A DNA stretch of 64,000 bases from Eucalyptus grandis (GCF_016545825.1 NC_052618.1:40804196-40868195); one strand, 5' to 3'. Counted from the first letter of the stretch, positions 26,101 through 42,765 are shown. The notes: a model not told the origin generated them from the sequence alone. Program-made: numbers and translations.

Positions 26101-26749
26101 TCCGAAAAGCTAGACAGAGAGCACTTTGGAACTTATGGAAAAAAAGAAGAAATTCGGTAATTTTATGTCATTAGTTTTACATTTAGATGAGTTGTTTGGG
26201 TTTGGATGTAATTTAAGTGTGAGAAACATTCCAACTTAAGTGAGTAGTGACCGCCAAAGTGGCACGCTTAATTGGGTTTAAGAAATTTCGGTCTCGTATG
26301 ATGATTGGCATGTCTCCTGGTCTAATGCGTAGTCATACTTCCAAAGGGGGTTATTGTGTATTAGTTCATGGAGGGATACATGATAGTGTGGTTGAGGAGT
26401 GACTGATTCTAGTGATTCATATGCTCAAAGGTGATGAATTCACGAAGAATTGGAATATATTCTCATAACTGCTATCATGTGGGGAGTGTACAACTGCATG
26501 TCATGTATTTTGCCCAAAGGTGATTATATGATTATGCGTGTAACTCTCTGGATGTGTACTTGTACGTCAAGTTACACCGTGCTCGCATGATGCTAATTAT
26601 ATACATTACTTGTTTTTTCAGTCACATTTTCTGTAATTAATAACTCCACTATTATTGAGGTTTTTACTGTTTCAAATTTTAAGTTGTGGACATATGATTT
26701 GTTGCTTGAGAAAAGAGCAATTGAATTTGCTTACTGTCCATGAAGCGTT

Positions 26750-29073
26750 TCATTCTAGAACACTTGAAAATAGGTTTGCCTACGGACTGCATTACTATAA
26801 GATGATGGAAGCCTTAGTTGCTTGAAATTATGTATCGTATGATATTGAAATTAGGACACATCTACAAAGATTGTGTTTAAGTCCTAATGACATATACATC
26901 TCGTATATGGTTAAAATGTTGTTTCTGAAAGTTTTCTATTTAAGACTAAAACAATTACAATTAGTCTTAAAAGGTTGTCGGGCTTAACAGTGGCCCTGAG
27001 TATTTTGGCAAGTATGACAATGCGAAATAGCTTAAAGGGTCATTTGTCAAATACTTGGTAGATTCTGGGGTGATAACTTAATTACTATACTTGAAAATCC
27101 TGACAAAAAGATTTGACCGAAATGCATAAATGCACCATATTGAACATGGTGATGAGTATGATTAGTAAGACTAATTTATCTGGTCTTTTGTGGGCTGATA
27201 TTTTGAAAGTAACATTTTCACATACAAAAATTGTTTCATAAACTTCCTTTGAGTTATAGATTGGACGTAAATTACTTGAATCATATGAAATTTAGAGGTG
27301 TCATGCAAAAGTGATGTTATCTAATCCAATATTAAGTGCGTTGGAATTCAGATCCACTCGGAATTATTTTGTATCTTATCTAGATTGTTAAAGGGGTATT
27401 AATTTTATGACCCTAAAGAAGGTACAAGAATTATGGTATCACATATTGTAAAGTTTCTACAGTTCGACGTAATTGTAGAGGATATACAGACAATTGTGGT
27501 ACAAACAATTGTGGAATCTCCTATACCATAGACTAAACTTGTTGAGGTTCAATGTACTATTCTTGATATAGTTATGATGAAATTTTTTCAAACCTCTCAA
27601 GTCTAAAATGAAGTGGTTGTAGCTTTACGCAGGAGATTTGTTAAGGAAAGACGATCAGTTATATCATAAGACTATATAGTCTATTTGTGAGAGCATGATT
27701 ACAATATCCATTACATGGTTGTTTTAGCAACTTATATAAATGTCGTTTCTTGTTCTCAATTAAGTATGCGATTAAATGCCATAAAAGATAATAAAGTTTT
27801 CATTTTGAAAGAGGGGTGGATAGTTAATAGTGAAAAAATAAATATTTCTTTCTAGTATTTTTAAAGATTCTTTCATATTCATAGTGAACGTGACATTAAT
27901 AATTTATTTTCATATGAAGTTACGCCAAATAGATACAAAATCTATATTGTGCAACTGGAGGATTTTGACAGATGTTTCAAATAAACTTGTGTGTAAACTG
28001 AAAAGTTTTATTCATAGTGTTGTTATTTTGTTCAATTGAGAACAAAATAATTCAATACATACTGCAAGGTCAGTGGGAGGAAATTTATTTTTCTCATACT
28101 CTATGTACATGATATTTTGCTTACAAGTTGTGACCTTGAGACATCTTATATCTTTTGTACTGAGGTCCGTAAGGATTGTCTTTTCCATATTATATTAGAT
28201 TTTCTCGGAGGACATTTGATGATCTTATTTTGGAATTATTCAATATACATCATTGCAAGCCAGGAATTGCTCATGTTGTTAAGGGTGATGGACTAAATCT
28301 ATCACATTGTCCTTAGGTTGTTACTTGGGCTATTAGGCTCCGACTAAATATCGTCTTTTTTTAGAACCTCATTAAGGGTTTTGAGTTTATAGGCTAATTT
28401 ACAGATATGTTCAATTATTGTTTTTTAATTTTATGGATAGACCCATATTTATGTTAGTAGGAAGTTAAATAAAGTATTGAGATAACAAATTTGTAGTATT
28501 AACAAATTTGTAGTATTAACATCAGAGGTCTCAATGGGTCTAAATTTATGGTGGTCAAATTTTTTTACCAAAAGGAAACGGTATAGAAATGTGACATAAT
28601 AATATAATATATTTTCACAGATGATATGGTTGCAGATCCACTAATTAAAGGCCTACGCCCATGTGTATCTGAGCGACATGTCATTAGTATGGGCCTAGGA
28701 GCATCATGAGATGTTGTTGTTTAGTGGGAACTATTTTGGCTTTACTCTGATAAATGTTTCATCTGTGTTCCTTACACTTTGTAACGGTTTGATATGTATC
28801 AACTTTTGTGACACCTAAGGTAAGAGAATGACGACTGACAAATGGGATCTCTCTATGAGAGATGTTATCCATTTGACACACTATCATATTGAATCCATGT
28901 CAATAAAGTTAAGAGCATTTGTGACCATGGAAGGCTATGTGTGTATACATGCAGTTACCGCCATGATTCGACGTTTAAGACTTTATGGGATAGGATTGAC
29001 TATTAAGAATTATCTTTGGACCAAATGTGCGCACATACAGTACGATTTCATTAATATAGTCCAAGTGGGAGAA
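26750..29073 (+). pseudogene. Copia pol remnant (second family), copy 1
   Basis: Decayed Copia polyprotein. Near 27150 the frame reads SMISKTNLSGLLWADILK, the integrase C-terminal region, followed by a GINFMTLKK-type block near 27390. The pol end at 28620-28710 reads DMVADPLIKGLRP. Reverse transcriptase is largely missing. Frames shift often. It corresponds from about 27240 to copy 2 at 45510-47845, but lacks about 370 bp there (46585-46960) and another 215 bp (47360-47575). Confidence 0.7.
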
Positions 29074-29780
29074 TGTAAGAGTTTTCCTAATGTGGACTAA
29101 GTTAATTGATATTGTAATTTACTGCTTTTACGGTTACCGTAAAACAGGGTTGGTCTAAGGTGAGATAGAAGGTTTCTTAATTAGTCTGATATGGGCTGGC
29201 TAGTGTGGGCCGAGTTGAGCCTGGCCCGTAATGAGGGGGACTGGCTGGAAACTCTATAAATAGTGCTCAAGTCTCTCTTCTAACCCTAATTCTCACATGT
29301 ATCCTCACCTAAGGGGCGTTTACCTAACGCTAAACGTGAAGGGGGCCGCCTCATTGAGCCAGTGATATGGAGGGTAATAGAGGAGAATGACTTGATGCGT
29401 GGATCCCCTTGATATGTGGATAATCCTTTTTCTGCTTCCGCTTTATGTTCGATGGATCCCAAAACAAGTGCGTTAATCTTTCTACTCAATTATGCATGTT
29501 CTTGTTCTGGTTATGGAGATCTTGGGATTGCGCAATTTGCGTCCAGCAGGTTCTTCATCGCTTGTGGCGGCGGTGATTGAAGTTTGCATCAAATATGAAC
29601 TTATAGCGAAAACTTGGAATGGGATTAATGCATATTCCTGTCGTACTTTTGCACGTCTAGTGAAAAAGTGTGTTAGTGGCGGCTTAGTTTTGTAGGTGCG
29701 AGTGTTAATCTTCCCGTAATTTTACTTAATTGAAATTCTAGTTAATACTCCTCTTCAAAAACTTTGAGCTTGTTCTGAGT
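29074..29780 (+). repeat. 3' LTR of second Copia family, copy 1
   Basis: Starts tgtaagagttttcc right after the polypurine tract ccaagtgggagaa, with TATA box tataaatag near 29255. The right end is not defined; it lies at or before the solo LTR at 29788. It matches copy 2 (47846-48180) until about 29410. Confidence 0.6.
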
Positions 29781-29787
29781 CTTGACT

Positions 29788-32700
29788 TGTGACATCCTGA
29801 AATTCGACCCCATTTCGATAAAGTGAAATGTGCATATCGTCGGCGTGCCTATGGTCCTTTTTCTCTGAGCTGATCACTCACGAGTTAGCTAACCTATTGG
29901 GTGAAGCCGTTAAGGGATATAACCGCGGTAAAATCCCTAAAAGCTACCTAATTGGTTGGATTGGACTAAAATCGCGTCCGGTTGATTTTAATCATGAAAT
30001 TTAATTCAGTTTTGGGAATCGAATATTCGGACGTGTCACAATTCATTTTTAGGACCGTCTCATCGTCTATCAATTTATTGCCAATTCCGAAATTTCAAGA
30101 AAGAAATTATCGGAGGAAAAATCGAAGATCAAAGGAAAATAGAAAGGGAAAGGGAAAGAGAAAAAGAAAATAAGATAATGTTATTATTTTAATTCTTTTT
30201 CTCTCTCTCCCTTTCTCTCTTTTCTTTCTCTCTCTCTCTCCTCTCTCCTTCGTGCGTAGCCTCCCCACCCACCGAACTTCCCTTGCCAATTTTAAATTGG
30301 CTTCCTCTCCTCCTTCTTCTCCTTTTTTTACCGGTCAAACCCCCTCCCTTATCTCTCTCTTTCCTCTTTTTCCCCAACTCCCTCGTGAACCAGCTTCTTC
30401 TTCTTCTTCTTTCTTCGTGTGCGAACCGAAGCCGAAGAAGAACAGCAGCGAGCATCACCGCCCAGACGAAGACAGCAGCCGCTCGTCCCGCCGCCGCACC
30501 GCCGCACCGCCGCCCGCGCCGCGCCCGCGCGCTCGCCGCCGTTCCGCCGTCCGCGCACGCCCAGGCCGCGCGAACCAGCTGTTGTTCGCCCCTGTTCCGC
30601 ACCGACCAGCCACCGTCCGGCCACCTCCGGCCACCGCCTAGCCTCGCCGGACCACCCCCGCAACCCCCTCGCCCTCCGCCGGCTTCCCCTCGCCGCCCTA
30701 GCCGCCGGAGCAGCCCAGATCGGCTCCGTCTAGCAGACCCACGGAGTGGGTTTCAGCATCTTCGGGCTCGCTTTTGGGCCGTTTCCCGGCCCCGAACCCG
30801 AGCCGTGCTTTGGGAACAATCGTTCCTCGCGTCGCCGCCGTCGGATTGATCCGATTTGCGGGCGATTTGGTGAGTAATCTCACTAATCCTGGATTAGTTG
30901 GCTAATTATGCTTAAGGTTGGTTTAGATTTAATTAATTATGTTTAGGTTGTTAGATTAGAATAAATTAGCAATTATTAGTGAATTGTGATGCGATTTAGA
31001 TAAATTGATTGCGCAATTAACAAGTAGACGTGGTCTACTAATTATTGGAAGTGCTTCGGGAATTTTCCCGACCCTTAGTGGGCTCCAATTAGGCTTTTCG
31101 GGCCTAAGTGGATTTTTTTTGTATTTAAATATTAATTTTCGGAATTAAATTAAATAATTATTTATTTTCCGAAAATTCAAGGGAGATGGTTCGGAACCGG
31201 AATATTATGAGGATGACTGTGGTGAAGTCCGTTTATTTAATCGGTCTTTAATTTGAGCTAAATGGGATTTTTAATATTAATTATTCAATATTCGAAATTA
31301 ATTAATTATTATTTATTTTCCGAAAATTCAACTGAGATGGCTCGGGACCGGAAAATTATGCTGATGACCGTGGTGAAGTCCGTTTATTTAATCGGGCTTT
31401 AATTTGAGCTAAATTGAATTTTTAATATTAATTATTTAATTTTCGAAATTAATTATTTAATTAATTATTTTTCGGAAATTAAGATTTTGATGGCCGACGA
31501 CCAAAATCTCGTGCTGATCGTCGTGGTGCAGTCCGTTTATTTATTTGAGCTCCACGTTGTATGGAATTGAATGAATTGTGATATTTTAGGGATTTACCCT
31601 AAATTGATTTGGAATTGATTGAGATTGAATGATTGATTGGTAAATGGCCGAGTATGTTTGTTTAGCATTTATAATGCTTTGATTGAGTTGTAAAGTGGAT
31701 GGAGTTAGGAGAGAATTGGAAATACTCTGGGATTGAACCAATCAGACACAGTGTATAGACCTACGTGGTTCGGTGATTGGGATATCACTGGCGAAAACGG
31801 CGCCTTAAAGAACGCACGTATTGGTCTAGTACATACATTATTGTGGACCTACGTGGTTCGGTGACGGGGATATCACTGGCGGAAACGGCGCCTTAAAGAA
31901 CGCACGTATCGGTCTAGTACTCATCGTTATAGGCATGTGTGGTTCGGTGATTTGGGATATCACTGGCGAAAACGGCGCCTTAAAGAACGCACACAATTGT
32001 CTATTGAGTACATGGTTATAGGCATGTATGGTTCGGTGATCAAGGACATCACTGGCGAAAACGGCGCCTTAAAGAACGCATACACTTGTCTATCAAATAC
32101 ATTGTTATAGGCATGTGTGGTTCGGTGATTTGGGATATCACTGGCGAAAACGGCGCCTTAAAGAACGCACACAATTGTCTATTTGAGTACATGGTTATAG
32201 GCATGCGTGGTTCGGTGACTAAGGATGTCACTGGCGAAAACGGCGCCTTAAAGAACGCACGCAATTGTCTAGTGGATAAGTCACTTTGTGAACGTGACGC
32301 CCGAGAGTATTGACCTAGAATGGTCCGTGACGACATATAATCGACTAGATCGATTGATTATTGCTTTGATTTGATGTTGTGAATTGATTGACTGAATGGA
32401 AATGACCGTGAGTGGTCTTGTTGGAATATAATCGACTAGGTCGATTTGATCGATGCTTTGATCGGTGATATGATTGCTTGGGTGCTTATGATGAATTGTA
32501 CTGACTTGCAGGTGGGATCAGAGGCCAAGGTAAGTCCTCTGCCCTGTGCGTGTTTAGGCAGCCTTTAGTATATTGGTTTACTAATCGGGCTTAGTGGGGT
32601 AGAACTCGCTGAGACGTAGTCTCATCCCAGTTTGGGGAAAACCATTTCAGGACCCGATAAGGAGCTGAGGAGGGGAAGTCTGGGAAGGAGATCTTCGAGG

Positions 32701-33039
32701 TGAAACTTGAAGGGAAGGATTTTGAAGGAAGAAGATAATACCGAGATGGGGCTTGAGTATGACCTGGATGGATTGAGATCCTATCTTCTTTTGATATTTC
32801 TATTTTGATGTGAATAGTTATGAAATGGTTTGTGGTTTGTATAAAAGTGTGGTTATAAATTTCAATATGAAAAATATGGCCTTGCTTTTCTATCCCATCG
32901 TTTTATTGTCTGGGGATTTTAACTGCTTCCGCGTGTGCTTAAAAATGAAAGGGTCCGCAATACGTTATCCTGGGATATCGCATTATAAAATCGACCAAGG
33001 TAGAAGGATGTGTGCGTGCCTGAGGATCGGGGCGTGACA
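29788..33039 (+). mobile_element. 3.25-kb solo LTR with internal minisatellite
   Basis: Starts tgtgacatcc and ends ggggcgtgaca, flanked by the exact 5-bp repeat tgact (29783-29787 and 33040-33044). The inside has a CT-rich then GC-rich block (30180-30850), followed by AT-rich sequence with a donor-like gtgagt at 30870, then a minisatellite at 31750-32285. No gag or pol and no second LTR are seen. Size, termini and the order GC-rich then AT-rich resemble the solo LTR at 3697-6970, though the sequences are not alike. Open frames at 30189-30849 are compositional. Confidence 0.7.
31750..32285 (+). repeat. 88-bp minisatellite, six units
   Basis: Six head-to-tail units of about 87-90 bp. Each contains gtggttcggtga, then gatatcactggcg (the fourth and sixth units vary), aaaacggcgccttaaagaac (gaaacggcg in the second) and ending tgtct. 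The conserved core is over 50 bp, while unit edges vary more. It lies wholly inside the solo LTR. Confidence 0.85.
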
Positions 33040-33134
33040 TGACTCATAGAAACTTAATTAGGTTGTACCCATGTGAACATCTGTTTTCTTAGGTTGGAGC
33101 TTGATAGCTGATCTGAATTGACGATTGTGAGCAG

Positions 33135-33973
33135 GCAGCAGCAACCGCTCATAAGAATGATCACGGAGTTAAAGCTGAGGGATATAAGAATGAATTAGGA
33201 CAGAATTCGGATTCTTCGCAATATGCAGTGGATGTGACAGGTTTGACTCCCTGCAGTATGGCCAAACACATACTAACTTGGTTTTGCTTCATCAGTTTTG
33301 ATCTTTGGCTGAAATTGAAAATTAATCATACATAATGATTAGCATGCTAAAGCTCTTTGGATGATGAATTTGTCATAACGGTCTCTCTTTTCAACTGCTG
33401 ATGGGTGAGTTGCCTCTCGTCTTTACACGTCATTTATGAAACCACGGAAATTTGACAGTACTTCTGAAGCCAATTTAGAAGTATCTTTGGCTTTGATAAC
33501 TATTATAAATACCGATGCAACACCATTTCCTACATGAATGCGAAAGCACTGCTTGTGATGACCTGGGATTTTCCTTTTGTCCTCTGTAATCTGTACCATC
33601 TCTCCTCTGAACCGAGACCAGTGGTTGAATGTAGCATAACATTTTGACAAATGGCACCCGGCATGTGATTATCCTTCACGTTCTTCATCTGTAACCTGAG
33701 TTTTGCTTATTAAAACTTGTATTCTTTTTAGTAATTGTTTCTCAATTTCCGATGTGAGTGTTTCCTGGCTATATTCGGTTTTGCATCTTCAAAAGATTTC
33801 ACGAGACATGTAATTATTCAATTTTTAATGTTTGGTTTGGTCTCTTCTCAACAGCCTCAAACCCAGCTCAATGCCCATGCGGAAAGAGCTCCAATATTAG
33901 CACACTCCATGCTCATGGCAGTTTAAATAGCTGTTTAGATTGCTTGAGCAGAATTATTGAAGCAAATATCTAG
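33135..33973 (+). pseudogene. Two terminal exons of an unrecognised gene
   Basis: An exon at 33135-33240 follows an acceptor (gagcag) and ends at a GT donor. The next exon, 33855-33973, follows caacag and ends at a TAG. The phases fit, giving an open tail of 74 residues. The last exon has a Cys-rich segment, AQCPCGKSSNISTLHAHG, then NSCLDCLSRIIEANI. I do not recognise the family. Upstream exons would lie to the left, where the solo LTR ends only 90 bp away and no matching exons are found before it, so the gene looks truncated. The whole segment is missing from the duplicated block. Confidence 0.45.
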
Positions 33974-35050
33974 GTGAAATTACGGTTTCGTGTGGTTGGA
34001 GGTATATATTGCTGCATAACTGGATAAGTTTCTGGCCTGAGCAGATTAAGTCTGGCCTTCTTAAGTGTAGACAACGTCTATAATAGTTTGTGTACGTCTA
34101 GAAGTTCAGCAGTACATGAGCGAAGTTTTGCATTGAAAAAAGGTTGTTTGTTATCTTATCGCCTATATTAATGTTTATTTTGGTTAGCATAGAATAAAGT
34201 TAGATTGAATGTCTGCAAGGGGTCCACGGACTCTGCAACTCATCGTTATCTTTTTTGCTTGATGATGTACCCTGTCAAAAATCTACGCAGGTGTTCAGCC
34301 TTTAGCACTCTTTAGCCGAGTGTGCGCAGTCTGGGCTGCATAAGCCCTTTTCTTTACATCACTATCTAGGTTCACATCTATGGTCACTTCAGACATTTAC
34401 GTGAATCTACTCATTTTGGCCTTTCGAGATCTAGAAGACAAAATCTTGGAAATAGCTGTCTACCCTTGTAATTTAGATCTCGCATTGTCTTTTCTGAATG
34501 TTGATGCTGACATCTGGAACCTGCATCTAATATTTTATATAGCACTTCTAGAATGCAACTGTAAGATCCAGCTTTATTAAATATTGCATGATGATGTTAA
34601 ACTGTTACTAATGTATTAAAAAGTACTGTCATTATTTTATGTTTATCGCACATAAGAGGATCAGCTCAATCCACGATGTTGTACCTTCAATTAGATGAGA
34701 AGAGTATTTGTATTTGTTGTTCTGTGATGAAAGTGGAGTCTCTCCAGCAAATTCACAGACTTACTGATTTGCAAGGAATCGCGTTAACTCATATGAAAAC
34801 TTCCATAATATATTGGCCCATGCTTTTGGTATTATGCATGATGAGAGAAAAAATGTACGAAGCATGCGACCAACACGGACAAATAACTTCATTGGCATAT
34901 CAAGCATGACAAAAGCCATTCAGACAAAATAATTGCCTATTTGCTTTCCTTTATTCTATTCATGTTCCTGCTGTCCCTGACCTTCGATCCTAATACAACT
35001 CGAGTAACATAGAGATGCCACATGTATTAAGTCTAATCCCTACCAACACA
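33974..35050. other. Spacer before the MAKR6-like frame
   Basis: AT-rich, with no coding region I can support. Open frames at 34380-34580 and 34676-34909 show no recognised motif. Confidence 0.35.
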
Positions 35051-35057
35051 TATAAAC
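35051..35057 (+). promoter_or_regulatory. TATA box of MAKR6-like frame, copy 1
   Basis: tataaac lies about 50 bp before the start at 35103. It lies just outside the duplicated block, whose shared sequence begins a few bases further on, so copy 2 lacks it. Confidence 0.5.
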
Positions 35058-35102
35058 CCTTACTCTCCTCATCACCCTGTATGACACTAGCTGCTAAGTT
35101 CC

Positions 35103-35471
35103 ATGGAAAGCACAAAACCTCTAGCAATCGATAGTTTTTCGTATAGCTGGTTGTCCAATGTAAGGACCTCCTTTGATGGTCTTGATGAGTCTCTTCGACC
35201 TTCTTCTATCGACTCTGAGAGTTATACAGAAAAATCCCAGAGTTTCAATTTCAATGTCTCCCTCTCTCAGTTATCCCCTGCCCTTCTACATGCTGATGAG
35301 CTCTTTGCCGATGGCATCATAAAACCTTTTTTTGCCGGTAAATCAGCCAATCAGAACTTTCAGACGTCCAATTCCTTGAAAACCTGCCCAACCCGTTCTC
35401 TCCCTTCATTTGCTAGAAAGACTATTTTCCCAGCCATTCGGATTCATCGGCGTGCATTCGATGGCAGCTAA
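35103..35471 (+). CDS. MAKR6-like protein, N-terminal part only, copy 1
   Basis: A 122-codon frame with the hallmarks of the N-terminal half of plant membrane-associated kinase regulators, closest in my judgement to MAKR6: SFSYSWLSN near residue 11, SQSFNFNVSLSQLSPALLHA around 45-64, and HADELFADGIIKPFF around 63-77. MAKR proteins are plasma-membrane-associated partners of receptor kinases. Family members are usually two or more times this length with basic and Ser-rich C-terminal parts, so this is a truncated copy; residues after about 80 look unrelated. The frame is open, has a TATA box nearby, and is kept open in the second copy (48224-48592), which differs at very few residues. Confidence 0.55.
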   Translation: MESTKPLAIDSFSYSWLSNVRTSFDGLDESLRPSSIDSESYTEKSQSFNFNVSLSQLSPALLHADELFADGIIKPFFAGKSANQNFQTSNSLKTCPTRSLPSFARKTIFPAIRIHRRAFDGS

Positions 35472-36210
35472 TTGTTGTCTCCTGTATGTAAATTTGCTTT
35501 ATGATTGATGCTATTAGAATTGTCCTACTTCCTACATAAGCAGCTGTCTCCAGTAGTAATAATTTTTTGATGTCGAAAGTATTTCTTATTTGGCCATAGT
35601 GTGTTAAAGTTCACACCAGAAATTGTACAGAAATTTTAAGGTTAATAACGTGAATCCAACGGACAAGCTAATGAAAGCTCGTTCTTGTTTGAGAACTAGA
35701 GAGATCATGAAAGTTGTTTGATTCTTGCGCTAGTCACCGTGCTGTTAGATCTTCGTGGGTTCTATCCTGATCCCAACATTGCTTGCGAAATGCCTCACTT
35801 GGATTCGCGAATACACGGTTCTTTCAAGTCTGCAATTGCAAATCTTCTTATGGATTACTGCTATTGCATATACTGTCAATCTCACGATCGTTTAATGAAT
35901 ACTGGGACAATCTCATGAAGCTGGCCAGCTTTATGAGATAGGAAGTTTTTCAATGTTCGCACGAGGAGGGCATTAACAGTTGGTTTCTCAAGACCTACTA
36001 TATTTTCTCATGTGATAAAAGCACCAGGAAACAGAAAGATAAGGAAATTTAACTGTGGCTTTCTCAAAACCTACTATGTGCTCTCATGTGATAAAGCAGG
36101 GAGCAATCAATCTCTCTCTTTCCCATCCTCCTTTTGAATTTCATATTTGGGAATTTTCCATCTCTTCTCATCCCAGAGCCTTGCATTGCAAAGCCCCTGA
36201 ATGAAATCCA
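35472..36210. repeat. Conserved spacer, copy 1 of 3
   Basis: This spacer recurs at 48593-49329 and, partly, at 62822-63448. Within it a 66-codon frame (35718-35918) is open in all three copies, with DLRGFYPDPNIACEMPHLDS in copies 1 and 2. No family is recognised. Confidence 0.5.
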
Positions 36211-36830
36211 ATGGCGGACCGGGACTGTGACCGCATAAGCCGTTTGCCAGCTCACCCAATCCACCGCATGTTTCGCTTCTCCAAAGTCAAAGAGGTGATG
36301 ATACTCTGCATTCTATTGAAGGCACTGCTTCACCTCTGGACCACGAGCCATTACCTCATTTTTCTCCCCCATTCTCTGGAATCCTTCGATGTTGCTCCTT
36401 GATTGTTTCTGGGGTTTCATGAACAGAGTTTTGGTTTTCAATTCCCCACCCAAGAAATAGTTGGTAATTTGTAGCTACGGAATAACAAATGACGGCTTTA
36501 CTTTGCACATTTCAGCTCTGCATTTGCAGTCGTTTTAATCGGGAACTTCATGGTGGTGGTATTGATAGCCATATTTTAGATGGAGCAGGACCTGTTCGAA
36601 ACATGTTATATTGATTGTTGCAGAGACTGAAAAGTGCTGCTAAATTTCCCATTGGACGCTGGTGCCTTGGGGTGAGCAATCATTCAACTCAGGCTTGCCC
36701 TTTCATTTCCCAATTTCTATGGTACATGTAGGGTGCGATAAGAGACTTGTTTTCCTTGGTAAGGTTTCCTGTTGTTAAATGTGTACAGTGTTTTCCGCTT
36801 AAAAAAATTCCAAAGAAAGGGGATCTGATG
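36211..36830 (+). pseudogene. F-box/LRR-like gene remnant, copy 1
   Basis: The frame 36211-36402 starts MADRDCDRISRLPAHPIHRM and continues to a KALLHLWTTSHYLIF segment. This is the pattern of an N-terminal F-box (DRISxLPxxxIxxIL ... LSKRWRHLW...L). It stops at 64 codons. Downstream, 36500-36690 has a degenerate LRR-like region shared with the other units. F-box/LRR proteins are substrate adaptors of SCF ubiquitin ligases. The remnant points toward the chitinase on the opposite strand (tail to tail). Confidence 0.55.
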
Positions 36831-36871
36831 CAAATATATTGAATTGGTAGTACTAAAGGTAAAATTCACCT

Positions 36872-40150
<3,279 letters not shown>

Positions 40151-40229
40151 TTAAGGAACCATTTGCCTCATATAACAAAGTTCCGATTGAGAATACTATA
40201 TAGCAATTCTAGTATTTTTTCAGATCTCT

Positions 40230-40660
40230 CAAGAGGCGAGGATACTATGCATTCTATAGAAGACACTGCTTCACCTTTGGATCACGAGCCCTTACCTCAT
40301 TTTTCTCCCCCACTCTCAGGAGTCCCTCGATGCTCCTTGATTAAATTCTAGGATTTCGCGAACAGAGTTTGGATTTTCAATTCCGCACCCACGAAACAGT
40401 TAATAATTTGTGGCTATGAAATGACAAAAGATGGCTCTACTTTGCCCATTTCAGCTCCACATTTGCGGTCGTTTTAATAGGGAACTTCATGGTGTTGGTA
40501 TTGATAGCCATATTTTAGATAAAGCACAACCTGTTCTCGACATGTTAGATCGATTGTTGCGGATACTGAAAAGTGCTGCTAAATTTTCAACTGGACGCTG
40601 GTGCCTTCGGGTGAGCAATCATTCAGCTCAGCCTCGCCCTTTCATTTCTTAATTTCGATG
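40230..40660 (+). pseudogene. F-box/LRR-like gene remnant, unit B
   Basis: A shorter relic of the segment at 36290-36690: it keeps part of the F-box exon end (near 40240-40340) and the LRR-like stretch (around 40440-40620, with GRFNRELHG and IDSHILD). The F-box start itself is lost. Confidence 0.4.
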
Positions 40661-41186
40661 GTACATGTAGGATGCGATAAGTGACATGTTTCCTTCGATA
40701 AGGTTTCCTGTTGTTAAATGTGTACAGCCTTTTCTGCTTAGAAAGAAGTTCCAAAGAAAGGGAATCCGTTATAAATATATTGAATCAGTATCATCTTACT
40801 CGTACATGATCGGAGGTCATTTTTTTTAAGGCCATGTCCCTGGAACTTTCATTGAATATTTTACCGTGCACCGATCATGATTAATCTGCAGACGTGCCCA
40901 TCATTAAATCAATGAACTGTACCACCTTTGCGTGAATGTTTGGAGGTGCAGATCGTCGAAAACTATTGCGATCATATATGTTTCGTATTTGACCATTAGA
41001 AGTACGACTCTGACGGTAGATCGTATGTTGATTACATGTGTAGATCTTTATGACTGAATATACGAAAATTTTCACTTCCCTCTTAATTTTTTTTCCTTTG
41101 GTTGCTTCGTCCCGGTCCGGCAGGTTCTATCCTTCATGGAGCTGAAAGGCCGGCTCTGACCTATCGGGTCGCTCGAATGTAATCAT

Positions 41187-41366
41187 CTCATACTAAGAAC
41201 AAATCTTCAGGAAGGACACTTCCCTATTATAGTGAAGTTGCTTGGAGGTTTCCCACCTCTGGAGAAGTTGATTATAACCATGAACAATGAACTTTGCAGT
41301 AACATGGTTGATTCTGCTTGGACTCCTCCTTATTTGAATTGTTCGAGATCTGCATTTCAAATTTGA
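41187..41366 (+). pseudogene. LRR-like C-terminal fragment, unit B
   Basis: An open stretch of 59 codons ending in TGA, with LQEGHFPIIVKLLGGFPPLE then KLIITMNN. This resembles the C-terminal part of plant F-box/LRR (FBD-type) proteins. It recurs at 52870-53050 (frameshifted) and 60941-61120 (open). It probably belongs to the same decayed gene as the F-box fragment upstream. Family assignment is tentative. Confidence 0.35.
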
Positions 41367-41771
41367 TGTCCTTTGAAAGGAAAGGACAACCGTCGATCCC
41401 ACTTCCTAATATTGGTAAACCATGTCCATGCAACATTTTTCCTCTTCTATTCATGACTTGAGGGATTGGAAATTAATCTCGATGAACGGTCTTGGGACAC
41501 GTGAATTAGGTTAGAAATTTGTGCTTGAAATGAAATAGACCCAGGCTAATCTATATGCAAATTAGAATATTTATCGAGTTGAGTATAATATAAGAGTGGA
41601 TCTCAATATAGATTATCCCACAATGACATCATTATTATATTTGACATTAATTGGTACACGTATACACCATGACCAATATATGTGATTACATAAAGTGATT
41701 TCTGATGAGTACAAAGACGTACATGTAAACAAGACATGTAGCTTATTACACGGTAGTATTAAAGGTAAAAT

Positions 41772-42701
<930 letters not shown>

Positions 42702-42750
42702 TTAGAGGTTGCTCTTTCTTTGGGCCTTTAGAAAGTCGGGAATTAGGGGC

Positions 42751-42758
42751 TTTTTATA
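42751..42758 (-). promoter_or_regulatory. TATA box of chitinase B
   Basis: On the minus strand this reads tataaaaa, about 85 bp before the start at 42665. The same box lies at 57462-57469 (D) and, as tataagaa, at 62466-62473 (E). It is absent from A and C. Confidence 0.7.
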
Positions 42759-42765
42759 GGAGAAA

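Noticed and set aside
26000..29073. A complete Copia element at 26-29 kb
   Set aside because: Only a 3' LTR and pol fragments are present; no left LTR with matching start was found before the gap.
30189..30849. Several overlapping frames of 100-188 codons on both strands
   Set aside because: All come from a GC- and CT-rich block inside the solo LTR at 29788-33039; the proteins are Pro/Arg/Ser-rich without a domain.
31750..32285. Regular direct repeats that could suggest a CRISPR array
   Set aside because: The repeated unit is continuous (about 88 bp with a core over 50 bp), without unique spacers, and the DNA is plant nuclear. It is a minisatellite.
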